A stretch of 64,000 bases of DNA from Akkermansia muciniphila (lineage in GTDB: Bacteria > Verrucomicrobiota > Verrucomicrobiia > Limisphaerales > SXTU01), in assembly GCA_945874145.1 (NCBI GenBank), contig CAMCFN010000001.1, forward strand, positions 94,088 to 158,087, given 5' to 3'. The notes beneath the pieces are model-generated. The model was given only the letters and a program-made list of their open reading frames with translations, was not told the DNA's origin and searched no databases. Shown piece after piece: positions 46,131-53,325 of this stretch. Numbering within the stretch: position 1 is the stretch's first letter; each line of letters starts with the position of its first letter. A program made the translations under genes and the position numbers.

Positions 46131-46424
46131 ATGAGCGAAGCAATCGGCATGATCGAAACCAAGGGCTACACCGGCAACGTCGAGGCAACCGACGCCATGG
46201 CCAAAGCCGCCAACGTCACCATCTCCAAGACCATCCCCATCGGCGGCGGCCTCATCACCGTCATCTGCCGCGGTGACGTCGCCAGTGTCAAAGCCGCTGT
46301 GGATGCCGGCTCCAAGGCTGCTGGCAAGGTCGGCGAGCTCGTCGCCGCCCACGTCCTCGCCCGTCCACATGAAGACCTCGTCAAAGTCTTCCTCGGCGAA
46401 CCGGCCGCCCCCGCGAAGAAGTAA
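46131..46424 (+). CDS. BMC-H shell protein 1
   Basis: A 97-aa single BMC domain that forms the hexagonal facets of the microcompartment. AIGMIETKGYTGNVEATDAM is the usual start, [20 protein letters not shown] contains the pore-loop region (GGG) and the conserved GDV, and LARPHEDLVKVFLGE the end of the domain. The pore loop differs from those of the other two BMC-H proteins, which suggests different permeability. A CA-rich leader of 31 nt with almost no G precedes the ATG; there is no Shine-Dalgarno. Confidence 0.96.
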   Translation: MSEAIGMIETKGYTGNVEATDAMAKAANVTISKTIPIGGGLITVICRGDVASVKAAVDAGSKAAGKVGELVAAHVLARPHEDLVKVFLGEPAAPAKK

Positions 46425-46460
46425 TTTTCCACCCGACCAACCACCAACTCGAACTCATTT

Positions 46461-46739
46461 ATGGCTCAACAAGCGATTGGAATGATTGAATGCAAGGGGC
46501 TGTGCGCGCTTTTCGAAGCGACCGACGCCGCCCTGAAGTCCGCCAACGTCACCTTCACCGGCTGGGAAAAGGTCGGCTCTGGCTATGTCACCGCCTTCTT
46601 CCGTGGCGATGTCGCCAGCGTGAAAGCTGCCGTGGACGCCGGTGCGGCCGCCGCCTCACAGGTCGGCTCCATCGTCAGCGTGCAGGTAATTCCCCGGCCG
46701 CACGATGGCCTGAGCGGCCTCGGCAAGTGGCTTCAATGA
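46461..46739 (+). CDS. BMC-H shell protein 2
   Basis: A 92-aa BMC domain. [20 protein letters not shown] opens the fold; [20 protein letters not shown] holds the pore loop (GSG) and [22 protein letters not shown] ends it, with an unusually short tail. Three cysteines or aromatic changes (C11, C15 and FF before RGDV) differ from BMC-H 1 and 3. Like the other two BMC-H genes it follows a CA-rich, G-poor leader (36 nt). Its stop is followed directly by a heptamer palindrome that runs into ackA. Confidence 0.96.
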   Translation: MAQQAIGMIECKGLCALFEATDAALKSANVTFTGWEKVGSGYVTAFFRGDVASVKAAVDAGAAAASQVGSIVSVQVIPRPHDGLSGLGKWLQ

Positions 46740-46743
46740 TGAA

Positions 46744-46820
46744 GAAGTCAGAATTCGGAAGTCAGGAGCCGGAAGGCTCTAGGCTTCGCGGTTCTGACTT
46801 CTGACTTCTGGCTTCTGCTT
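46744..46820. repeat. Heptamer palindrome filling the BMC-H2 to ackA gap
   Basis: The 77 bases divide into eleven 7-nt units: GAAGTCA GAATTCG GAAGTCA .. TCTGACT TCTGACT TCTGGCT TCTGCTT. Left arm (GAAGTCA-like) and right arm (TGACTTC-like) are complementary around an apex GAGCC-GGAA-GGCTC. The last unit overlaps the TTG start of ackA. Confidence 0.78.
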
Positions 46821-48006
46821 GAAAATTCTCATCGCCAACATCGGCTCGACCTCGCTCAAGTGGCGCTTGTTCGACTTCTCGAACAGCGCCGAGAAGCTGC
46901 TCCACAAGGGCGGTTTCGAGCGGGTGACTGATTATCCCAAGGCGATTGAAGATTGCCTCGCGCAGTTGCGGGAGGCAGGCCACATCCAGTCCGAGCGCGA
47001 CCTGGCGGCGGTTGGTTTCAAGACCGTCATCGCGAAGGACGTAACCGGCTGCGTGCGGTTGGATGATCGCGTGCTAGCGGCCATGGAGGCTTACAACGGC
47101 CTCGCACCGGCGCACAACCCGCCCTACATCACCGGCATCCGCCTGTTCGGACAGCGACTGCCGGGCGTGCCGCTCATCGGCCTGTTCGAGACGGCGTTCT
47201 ACCAGTTCGCGCCGCCCGCCATGATGCGCTACGGCGTGCCGCAGGCGTGGCATGACATCGGGGTGCGCCGCTGGGGCTTTCACGGAGCGAGCCACAAGTT
47301 CATCGCGGAGCGCAGCGCCCAGTTGCTCGGGCGCGACGACATCGCGCGCCGCGCGCAGAACCTTTACGTGGACGGTGGTGCCACGGTGGTGAACCAGGCT
47401 GCGCTGCGCGTGATTTCCTGCCACCTCGGCGGCAGCTCCAGCATCACCGGCATCCGCAACGGCGTCGCCATCGGCAACAGCCTAGGCATGAGCCCGCAGT
47501 CCGGTTTGCCGCACAACAACCGCGTCGGCGATCTCGATGCCGAGGCGCTGCCGTATGCGGTGAAAACGCTCGGGATCTCCGTCGAGGAGGCGCAGCGCCA
47601 GCTCTCGAAGGAAGGCGGGCTCAAAGGCCTCAGCGGCGTGTCCAACGACATTCGCGACATTCAAGAGGCCGCCGCCAAGGGCAACGTGAACGCGCAGCTC
47701 TCGATCGATGTTTTCGTCAGCGAAGCCCGCCGCTGGATTGGCGGCTACTTCTTCCAGCTCAACGGTGCGGATGCGCTCGTGTTCACCGCCGGCATCGGTG
47801 AGAACCGCGCCGAATTGCGCGCCGCCATCTGCGCGGACCTCGACCAGCTCGGCATCGTCCTCGACCCAGTGAAGAACGCCGCCGTGCGGGCCGCCGAAGG
47901 CGTCATTAGCGCGGAACATTCGCGTGTGAAGGTGCTCGTGATTCCCACCAACGAAGAACTCGTCGTCGCACGCGAATCCAAGCGGCTGATCGAGGCCAGA
48001 CCCTGA
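46819..48006 (+). CDS. ackA: Acetate kinase-family acyl kinase
   Basis: Converts an acyl phosphate and ADP to acid and ATP. The 395-aa protein begins MKILIANIGSTSLKWRLFDF (N7, R16 of the N-x-G-S-x-S-x-K-x-R motif), has VRRWGFHGASHKFIAER, ISCHLGGSSSITGIRNGVAI and LVFTAGIGENRAELRAAI, so all substrate and nucleotide sites appear intact. In the microcompartment model it would make lactate and ATP from lactoyl phosphate. It starts at TTG 46819, which lies at the end of a heptamer palindrome and has no Shine-Dalgarno; no ATG is available near. It has no obvious encapsulation helix, so it may act outside the shell. Confidence 0.92.
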   Translation: MKILIANIGSTSLKWRLFDFSNSAEKLLHKGGFERVTDYPKAIEDCLAQLREAGHIQSERDLAAVGFKTVIAKDVTGCVRLDDRVLAAMEAYNGLAPAHNPPYITGIRLFGQRLPGVPLIGLFETAFYQFAPPAMMRYGVPQAWHDIGVRRWGFHGASHKFIAERSAQLLGRDDIARRAQNLYVDGGATVVNQAALRVISCHLGGSSSITGIRNGVAIGNSLGMSPQSGLPHNNRVGDLDAEALPYAVKTLGISVEEAQRQLSKEGGLKGLSGVSNDIRDIQEAAAKGNVNAQLSIDVFVSEARRWIGGYFFQLNGADALVFTAGIGENRAELRAAICADLDQLGIVLDPVKNAAVRAAEGVISAEHSRVKVLVIPTNEELVVARESKRLIEARP

Positions 48007-48050
48007 TTTTTCATTCCCAACAACTTCCAACAACAACCCCAAGCAAAACT

Positions 48051-48335
48051 ATGGCACAACAAGCAATTGGCATGATTGAAACCCGCGGGCTCGTCGCGCT
48101 CGTCGAAGCGACCGACGCGATGCTCAAGGCCGCGAACGTCGAGCTCGCCGGCCCGATGATCCAGGTCGGCAACGCGCTCGTCACCTCCGTCATCGTCGGC
48201 GACGTCGCCGCCGTGAAGGCCGCCACCGACGCCGGCGCGCAGGCCGTCAAGGCCATCAAAGGCGAACTCGTCAGCGTTCACGTCATCGCGCGTCCGCATG
48301 ACGATGTCGAAGCCGTCCTGCCGAGGAAGAAGTAG
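48051..48335 (+). CDS. BMC-H shell protein 3
   Basis: A 94-aa BMC domain. It starts [20 protein letters not shown], identical in its first eight residues to BMC-H 2 apart from later changes, and carries IQVGNALVTSVIVGDVAAVK with a GNA pore loop. It ends ARPHDDVEAVLPRKK. A CA-rich leader of 44 nt (one G) precedes the ATG, as for the other BMC-H genes. The separation of three BMC-H genes by ackA is a feature of this operon. Confidence 0.96.
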   Translation: MAQQAIGMIETRGLVALVEATDAMLKAANVELAGPMIQVGNALVTSVIVGDVAAVKAATDAGAQAVKAIKGELVSVHVIARPHDDVEAVLPRKK

Positions 48336-48338
48336 TCC

Positions 48339-48415
48339 GAGGTCAGGGGTCTGGAGTCAGAACGCACGACCTGCGGCGGCTTCTGGAGCCCAACTCCTCG
48401 TTCCCAACTCTTATC
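48339..48415. repeat. Degenerate heptamer tract between BMC-H3 and BMC-P1
   Basis: Units such as GAGGTCA GGGGTCT GGAGTCA GAACGCA, and GCCCAAC TCCTCGT TCCCAAC, keep a 7-nt period with poor identity. The tract occupies the same kind of position as the clearer element at 46744-46820. Confidence 0.45.
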
Positions 48416-48416
48416 T

Positions 48417-48728
48417 ATGTTCCTCGCCAAAGTCGAAGGCGCGGTGGTCTCCACCAAGAAGGATCCGAACATGGTCGGCCGCAAGCTGCTACTGCTCCGG
48501 CCCCAGTTGGTGGATGAGAAGGACCCTACCAAATTCCGGGCGGGTTCCAACACCATCATCGCCGTGGACACCGTGGGCGCGGGCATCGGGGAGCTGGTGA
48601 TGTTCTGCCAGGGCAGCAGCGCCCGTCTCGCCAACGGGCTGCGCGAGGCACCCGTGGACGCCGTGATCATCGGCATCGTGGACGTGGTCGATGTGCTGGG
48701 CAAAGAGATCTACAACGCCCGGACATAA
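48417..48728 (+). CDS. BMC-P vertex protein 1 (EutN/CcmL family)
   Basis: A 103-aa pentameric vertex protein that closes the corners of the shell. MFLAKVEGAVVSTKKDPNMV and GRKLLLLRPQLVDEKDPTKF open the OB-like fold; NTIIAVDTVGAGIGELVMFC and GSSARLANGLREAPVDAVII are the family signatures (D-x-V-G-A-G-x-G-E-x-V). Start ATG at 48417. It is one of three BMC-P genes in the operon, each with a different surface. Confidence 0.95.
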   Translation: MFLAKVEGAVVSTKKDPNMVGRKLLLLRPQLVDEKDPTKFRAGSNTIIAVDTVGAGIGELVMFCQGSSARLANGLREAPVDAVIIGIVDVVDVLGKEIYNART

Positions 48729-48815
48729 CGGTTAAGCGCGGGCAGCCGTCCGCGCAGGTGAAGAACTTAAACAGACAGACCAACCCGCGCGGGCCAGTCA
48801 TCCGCGCACCGAAAC

Positions 48816-50315
48816 ATGAGTGTCGTGAACGAAGCTTTGATCCGTGATGTCGTCGCCGACGTGCTGGCCCGCCTTGGTGGTGTGCCCGCCGCCGCCAAAC
48901 CCGCCCCGGCCCCTGCGGCCACGCCCGCGAAGTCTGATTGCGGCTGCGGTGGCAAAAGTTCCGCCGGCCCGGCCCGGCGCGGCACCTTCGGCGTCTTCGA
49001 GGACGCCAACGAGGCCTGCGCCGCCGCCCAGGAATCATTCCTGCAATTGCAAAAGGCGGGCGTCGCCGCGCGCGTGAAGATCATCGACATCGTCAAGACG
49101 ATGGCCGCCGCCAACGCGCAGACTTGGGGCAAACTGGAGCTCGACGAGACAAAGATTGGCCGGCTGGACCACAAGATCGCCAAGCTGGAGATCATCAAGC
49201 TCGTCCCCGGCGTTGAATGGCTCCGGCCCGACGCCCGCAGCGGCGATCACGGCATCACACTGGAGGAATACACGCCCTTCGGCGTGGTTGGCGCGGTCAC
49301 GCCCAGCACGCATTCCATTCCCACCTTGTCCGGCAACATCGTAAACATCTGCGCTGCGGGCAACGCGGTAGTGTTCAACCCGCATCCGAGCGCCGCCCGG
49401 TGCGCCGCCGTCGCCGTGCGCGCCTACAACGAGGCCATCTTCCGCGAAACCGGCATCGAGAACATCGCCACCATCATCACCAAGCCGACGATGGAAAGCT
49501 TCGCCGCCATGTGCAAACACGAGGCCGTGCGGCTCCTGCTCGTCACCGGCGGTCCCGGCGTGGTGAAGGCCGCGATGCAAACCGGCAAGCGCGCCATCTG
49601 CGCCGGCCCCGGCAACCCGCCCGTGTATGTGGACGACACCGCCTGCATGACGCGGGCCGCCAAGGCCATCATCCAGGGCGCGAGTTTCGACAACAACCTG
49701 CTCTGCATCGGCGAGAAGGAAGTTTTCGCGCTCGATCGCATCGCCGACAAGCTCATGGCTCAGATGGAGCAGAACGGCGCGTTGAAACTCACCAACGCCC
49801 AGCTCGACGCCCTGACCAAGGCCGCGTTCACCATCAAGCCCGGCGAGGGCGGCGGGTGTGGACACGCGAGCGTGAACAAGGATTTTATCGGCAAGGATCC
49901 CATCGTGCTTGCGAAGGCGGCCGGCGTGAACCTGCCTGCGGGCACCCAACTCCTCTTCGCCGAGACGGATGCGAATCATCCGTTCGTGGTGGAGGAGCAG
50001 ATGATGCCCTTCCTGCCCATCGTCCGCGTGAAGAACCTGGAGGACGGTGTCGCCCGCTCGCTCGAAGCCGAGCACGGCTACAAGCACACCAGCATCATTC
50101 ACTCGCATGATCTCGAGGCGCTCACCCAGATGGGCCGCGCGCTCGACACGACGCTGTTCATCAAGAACGGCCCGTGCATGGCCGGACTCGGGCTCGGGGG
50201 CGAGGGCTACCTGAGCTTCTCGATCGCCACGCCGACCGGTGAAGGCGTGAGCAACCCGCGCACTTTCACGCGCGTCCGCCGCTGCGTGATGGTGGACAAC
50301 CTGAAAATTTATTGA
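48816..50315 (+). CDS. pduP: CoA-acylating aldehyde dehydrogenase PduP (BMC core)
   Basis: Oxidises an aldehyde (lactaldehyde or propionaldehyde) with NAD+ and CoA to acyl-CoA. The 499-aa protein begins with an amphipathic encapsulation helix (NEALIRDVVADVLARLGG, residues 5-22), then an Ala/Pro linker with a DCGCGGK motif (C42, C44) and the catalytic domain. The catalytic cysteine is C297 in GASFDNNLLCIGEKEVF; LLVTGGPGVVKAAMQTGKRA is in the cofactor site. The Cys pair in the linker is unusual. The next gene starts 3 bp after its stop codon. Start ATG at 48816. Confidence 0.95.
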   Translation: MSVVNEALIRDVVADVLARLGGVPAAAKPAPAPAATPAKSDCGCGGKSSAGPARRGTFGVFEDANEACAAAQESFLQLQKAGVAARVKIIDIVKTMAAANAQTWGKLELDETKIGRLDHKIAKLEIIKLVPGVEWLRPDARSGDHGITLEEYTPFGVVGAVTPSTHSIPTLSGNIVNICAAGNAVVFNPHPSAARCAAVAVRAYNEAIFRETGIENIATIITKPTMESFAAMCKHEAVRLLLVTGGPGVVKAAMQTGKRAICAGPGNPPVYVDDTACMTRAAKAIIQGASFDNNLLCIGEKEVFALDRIADKLMAQMEQNGALKLTNAQLDALTKAAFTIKPGEGGGCGHASVNKDFIGKDPIVLAKAAGVNLPAGTQLLFAETDANHPFVVEEQMMPFLPIVRVKNLEDGVARSLEAEHGYKHTSIIHSHDLEALTQMGRALDTTLFIKNGPCMAGLGLGGEGYLSFSIATPTGEGVSNPRTFTRVRRCVMVDNLKIY

Positions 50316-50318
50316 GCC

Positions 50319-50597
50319 ATGCTGCTCGCGCGTGTTGAAGGCAACGTGGTCGCCACCCGAAAGCATCCGAGCTACGAGGGCTGGCGGCTCGTGATCTGCC
50401 AGCCGATCAACAACGCGGGCGATCCGGAAGGCGCGCCGCAGGTGGCAATCGATCCGCACGGTGCTGGCATGCATCAGCGGGTGGTGCTGTCCTCCGACGG
50501 CTCGGCAGCGCGCAAAGCCGTGGGCGACGAGAAGAGTCCGGCCCGCTGGATCGTAGCCGGCATCGTGGATGAACTCGAACCGGGAGTGCCGGTGTGA
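50319..50597 (+). CDS. BMC-P vertex protein 2 (EutN/CcmL family)
   Basis: A 92-aa EutN/CcmL-type protein. MLLARVEGNVVATRKHPSYE and GWRLVICQPINNAGDPEGAP start the fold, QVAIDPHGAGMHQRVVLSSD takes the place of D-x-V-G-A-G, and WIVAGIVDELEPGVPV ends it. It starts 3 bp after pduP and its stop overlaps the GTG start of BMC-P 3 (GTGA), so all three are translationally coupled. Confidence 0.94.
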   Translation: MLLARVEGNVVATRKHPSYEGWRLVICQPINNAGDPEGAPQVAIDPHGAGMHQRVVLSSDGSAARKAVGDEKSPARWIVAGIVDELEPGVPV

Positions 50598-50899
50598 AAC
50601 TCGGCTCCGTCATCGGTCGCGTGACCCTGAGCAAGGTGGTCCCCGAGCTGGAAGGGGCGCGCTGGCTAGTGGTTTCCCCGTTCACCCGCGAACATTTTCA
50701 ACGTGGCACCGAGACGCCGCTGGGCCTGAGCAAGGACCCGAGCCTCGTGGTTTACGACAGCCTCGGCGGCGGCGTGGGCCAGACCATCGGCTATGTGGAA
50801 GGCCGCGAGGCCGCGCAGCCCTTTCCGGTGGCACCACCGATCGACGCCATCAACGCCGCCTTGGTGGACGACATTTTTTACAACCCCTTTAACCCATGA
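50594..50899 (+). CDS. BMC-P vertex protein 3 (EutN/CcmL family)
   Basis: A 101-aa EutN/CcmL-type protein starting at GTG 50594, which overlaps the preceding stop codon. MKLGSVIGRVTLSKVVPELE and GARWLVVSPFTREHFQRGTE are followed by LVVYDSLGGGVGQTIGYVEG (D-x-L-G-G-G-V-G). The C-terminus PPIDAINAALVDDIFYNPFN is longer than in BMC-P 2. Its stop overlaps the aldolase ATG. Family assignment is clear; it is the most divergent of the three. Confidence 0.93.
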   Translation: MKLGSVIGRVTLSKVVPELEGARWLVVSPFTREHFQRGTETPLGLSKDPSLVVYDSLGGGVGQTIGYVEGREAAQPFPVAPPIDAINAALVDDIFYNPFNP

Positions 50900-51969
50900 C
50901 CAACGTCATCACCGCAAAAGACATCGAAGCCATCATCGCCAAGGGTGGCGACCCCAACGCGGCCGTGAAGGATGCGATTCTGACGCCATCGGCGAAGGAC
51001 GCGCTGCGCGACTACGCCAACGCCCGGCGCTCGCACTCCAGCGGCGGCACTGCGGCTCCGGTCGCAGGCAACAGTCTGGCCACAACCACGACCGCTCCGG
51101 CCACCCCGCTCAATTCCAAATCGCCGAAGGCCGACCTCGAGGCGTTCTTCAATTCCCCCTACTGCCACGCGTTCAAGGAACAGATTTGCGCGATGGGCCA
51201 TCGCTTGTGGAAGCGCGCCTATGTGGACGGCAACGGCGGCAACATGGCCATCCGCGTGGGCGACGACATCGCCATCTGCACGCCGACGCTCGTGAGCAAA
51301 GGGTCGCTCCAGCCCTCGGATATGTGCCTCGTGGATTTCGAGGGCAACCAGCTGTGCGGCACGAAGAAGCGCACGAGCGAAATCCTGATGCACTTGCAGA
51401 TGATGAAGCGCCAGCCCAAGGCGGTCGCCACCTGCCACTGCCATCCGCCTTACGCGACCGCGTTCGCCGTCGTGGGCGAAGCGCCGCCCACGTGCATGTT
51501 GCCCGAGTATGAAGTGTTTTGCTCCGTCGGCGTCGCGCCGTATCGCACGCCCGGTTCAGCGGACATGGGCAAGCTCGTGGCCGACCTCACCGACCAATAC
51601 AACACCATCCTGATGGCCAATCACGGCGTGGTGACGTGGTCACACAACAACATCGAGGAAGCCTACTGGCGGATGGAAATCATCGAGGCGTATTGCCGCA
51701 CGATCGTCGTCGCCGGGCAGTTGGGGAAACCCATCCAGACGTTCACCGGGCCGCAGATGAACGACATCTTGAACATCAAGAAGTCCCTCGGCTTCGTGGA
51801 TCCGCGCTACGGCATGAAGGAGTGCGAACTCTGCGACAGCGCCGACTGGCGTCCCGGCGTCGCGTGCGCCGTGCCGCCTCCGGGCGCAAGTGACTCCGCC
51901 TCGCCCGATCCGGAAACCGAGCGCCTGGTGCAGGCCATTACCGACCAGATCATCGCCGGGAACAAGTAA
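50896..51969 (+). CDS. Class II aldolase (fuculose/rhamnulose-1-phosphate type) of the BMC
   Basis: Zinc-dependent aldolase expected to split L-fuculose-1-P or L-rhamnulose-1-P into DHAP and L-lactaldehyde. The catalytic domain (residues ~80-310) has HCHPPYATAF (H181, H183), MANHGVV (H243) and TSEILMHLQMMKRQ with the acidic residue near 162, the metal and catalytic set of the AraD/FucA family. An N-terminal extension (residues 1-75) begins with an amphipathic ITAKDIEAIIAKGG and a Thr/Ala/Pro linker. The C-terminus PETERLVQAITDQIIAGNK forms another candidate encapsulation helix. The 357-aa length exceeds the usual ~215-270 aa because of these. ATG overlaps the BMC-P 3 stop (ATGA). Confidence 0.92.
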   Translation: MTNVITAKDIEAIIAKGGDPNAAVKDAILTPSAKDALRDYANARRSHSSGGTAAPVAGNSLATTTTAPATPLNSKSPKADLEAFFNSPYCHAFKEQICAMGHRLWKRAYVDGNGGNMAIRVGDDIAICTPTLVSKGSLQPSDMCLVDFEGNQLCGTKKRTSEILMHLQMMKRQPKAVATCHCHPPYATAFAVVGEAPPTCMLPEYEVFCSVGVAPYRTPGSADMGKLVADLTDQYNTILMANHGVVTWSHNNIEEAYWRMEIIEAYCRTIVVAGQLGKPIQTFTGPQMNDILNIKKSLGFVDPRYGMKECELCDSADWRPGVACAVPPPGASDSASPDPETERLVQAITDQIIAGNK

Positions 51970-52007
51970 CCAAGGCCGCCGTTCATCGGGCCATTCCCGC
52001 AGGCAAC

Positions 52008-53291
52008 ATGAAATCCCTCGACGCCAAGCTCGCTGAAATCAAGGCCTCGCGCGCTTCGCGTGCCTTCATCATCGCTGACGCGAAGGATGCGGACATGGCG
52101 TTCGGCGTGCGCGCTCCCGGGCCGCGGCGCTTCCTCGCGGGGCGCGGGGCGCGGCCGACGCAGTTTTCTCCCGAGGTCTGGAGCCGCGATGAATTTGGGC
52201 ACCGGAACCTGCCGGAGTTCCTCGACATCATCCGGGAAGTCACACATCAGGGACTCGTGGACATCATGCTGATGTCCGCCTACGTGACGGAGCAGCTCGC
52301 CATCAAGGAAGGCCTCTTCAAGCAGTCGCATGTCACCCCCGCCGCCCGCGCCAACGACACGACGGACGTGTGGGCGGTGCGCCACGGCGCTTACACCCGC
52401 GAGCCGAGCCAGCCCTTCCGCAGCGCGAGCATCGACCACATCCAGTGCGGCGAGGTGGAGTGCGACCGCGATGGCTCGGGCGAGTTCCCCGGCGCGAACC
52501 TCGGCCTGTATTCCATCACCTACGTCAACGAACTCGACCAGGATCGGGAGGCCTTGCTCTGGTATAAGCAGTTCCGCGAGGAGGCGGAGCGCAAGGGCTT
52601 CCGCCACTTCCTTGAAATCTTTGATCCGAACGTGGACTCGGGCATCCCGCCGGAGAAGCTCGGCGAGTTCATCAACGACAACATCCTGCGCACGCTCGCT
52701 GGCGTGCCGGAGGCGGGACGGCCGGTCTTCCTCAAGATCGTCTATCACGGGCCGAAGGCGATGGAGGAGCTCGCGCAATACGACCCGAACCTCGTGGTGG
52801 GCATCCTCGGCGGCAGCTCGGGCACGACTTACGACGCCTTCCGCCTCATCCACGACGCGCAGAAATACGGCGCGCGCGTGGCGCTCTTTGGTCGCAAGAT
52901 CAACAACGCCGAGCATCAACTCGCCTTCATCGAGATGCTGCGGCTCATCACCGATGGCAAGGTGTCGCCCGAGGAAGCAGTTCGTGCTTATCACGGCGTG
53001 CTGCAAGCCAGGGGCATCAAACCGCACCGCGCACTCGACGAGGATCTCAAGCTCACCGACCAGACCATGAGCTACGACGGCAGCGCCACGAAGCGCTCCA
53101 CTGTCGAGGTGCGGAACAATCCACTGGCGGAAAAGTCAGCCGCCAAGCCCGAGGCGCAAAAACCAGTCGAGGCTCCGGCCGCACCTACCACCTGGCCGAA
53201 GCTCGCCAGCGGCGCGCCGGACTTCGACCGCATGACCGCGGACCAGCGCACGGCATATCACCAGTCACGACTGACCCGGATGCTCGGTTAA
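52008..53291 (+). CDS. Conserved unassigned BMC-operon protein, 427 aa
   Basis: Last gene of the operon, 38 bp after the aldolase. A globular part (residues ~1-370) includes KASRASRAFIIADAKDADMA, RNLPEFLDIIREVTHQGLVD, SIDHIQCGEVECDRDGSGEF, NLGLYSITYVNELDQDREAL, GRPVFLKIVYHGPKAMEELA and LVVGILGGSSGTTYDAFRLI. The alternating hydrophobic strands and helices suggest a (beta/alpha)8 barrel of aldolase type, but I cannot place it in a family. An Ala/Pro/Lys linker (about 372-395) leads to a C-terminal amphipathic helix (PDFDRMTADQRTAYHQSRLT) that looks like an encapsulation peptide. A core enzyme is therefore likely; the reaction is unknown. Start ATG at 52008. Confidence 0.8.
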   Translation: MKSLDAKLAEIKASRASRAFIIADAKDADMAFGVRAPGPRRFLAGRGARPTQFSPEVWSRDEFGHRNLPEFLDIIREVTHQGLVDIMLMSAYVTEQLAIKEGLFKQSHVTPAARANDTTDVWAVRHGAYTREPSQPFRSASIDHIQCGEVECDRDGSGEFPGANLGLYSITYVNELDQDREALLWYKQFREEAERKGFRHFLEIFDPNVDSGIPPEKLGEFINDNILRTLAGVPEAGRPVFLKIVYHGPKAMEELAQYDPNLVVGILGGSSGTTYDAFRLIHDAQKYGARVALFGRKINNAEHQLAFIEMLRLITDGKVSPEEAVRAYHGVLQARGIKPHRALDEDLKLTDQTMSYDGSATKRSTVEVRNNPLAEKSAAKPEAQKPVEAPAAPTTWPKLASGAPDFDRMTADQRTAYHQSRLTRMLG

Positions 53292-53325
53292 GCACGCGGC
53301 GAGCGCGACGGCTGTAGCGGTCGGA

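Noticed and set aside
46744..46820. Simple intrinsic terminator between BMC-H2 and ackA
   Set aside because: There is no T-run after the stem and the operon continues; the periodic units fit a repeat element better, though partial attenuation is not excluded.
49035..50474. Open frame of 479 codons antisense to pduP
   Set aside because: Opposite a clear BMC enzyme with intact catalytic motifs; no supporting signal.
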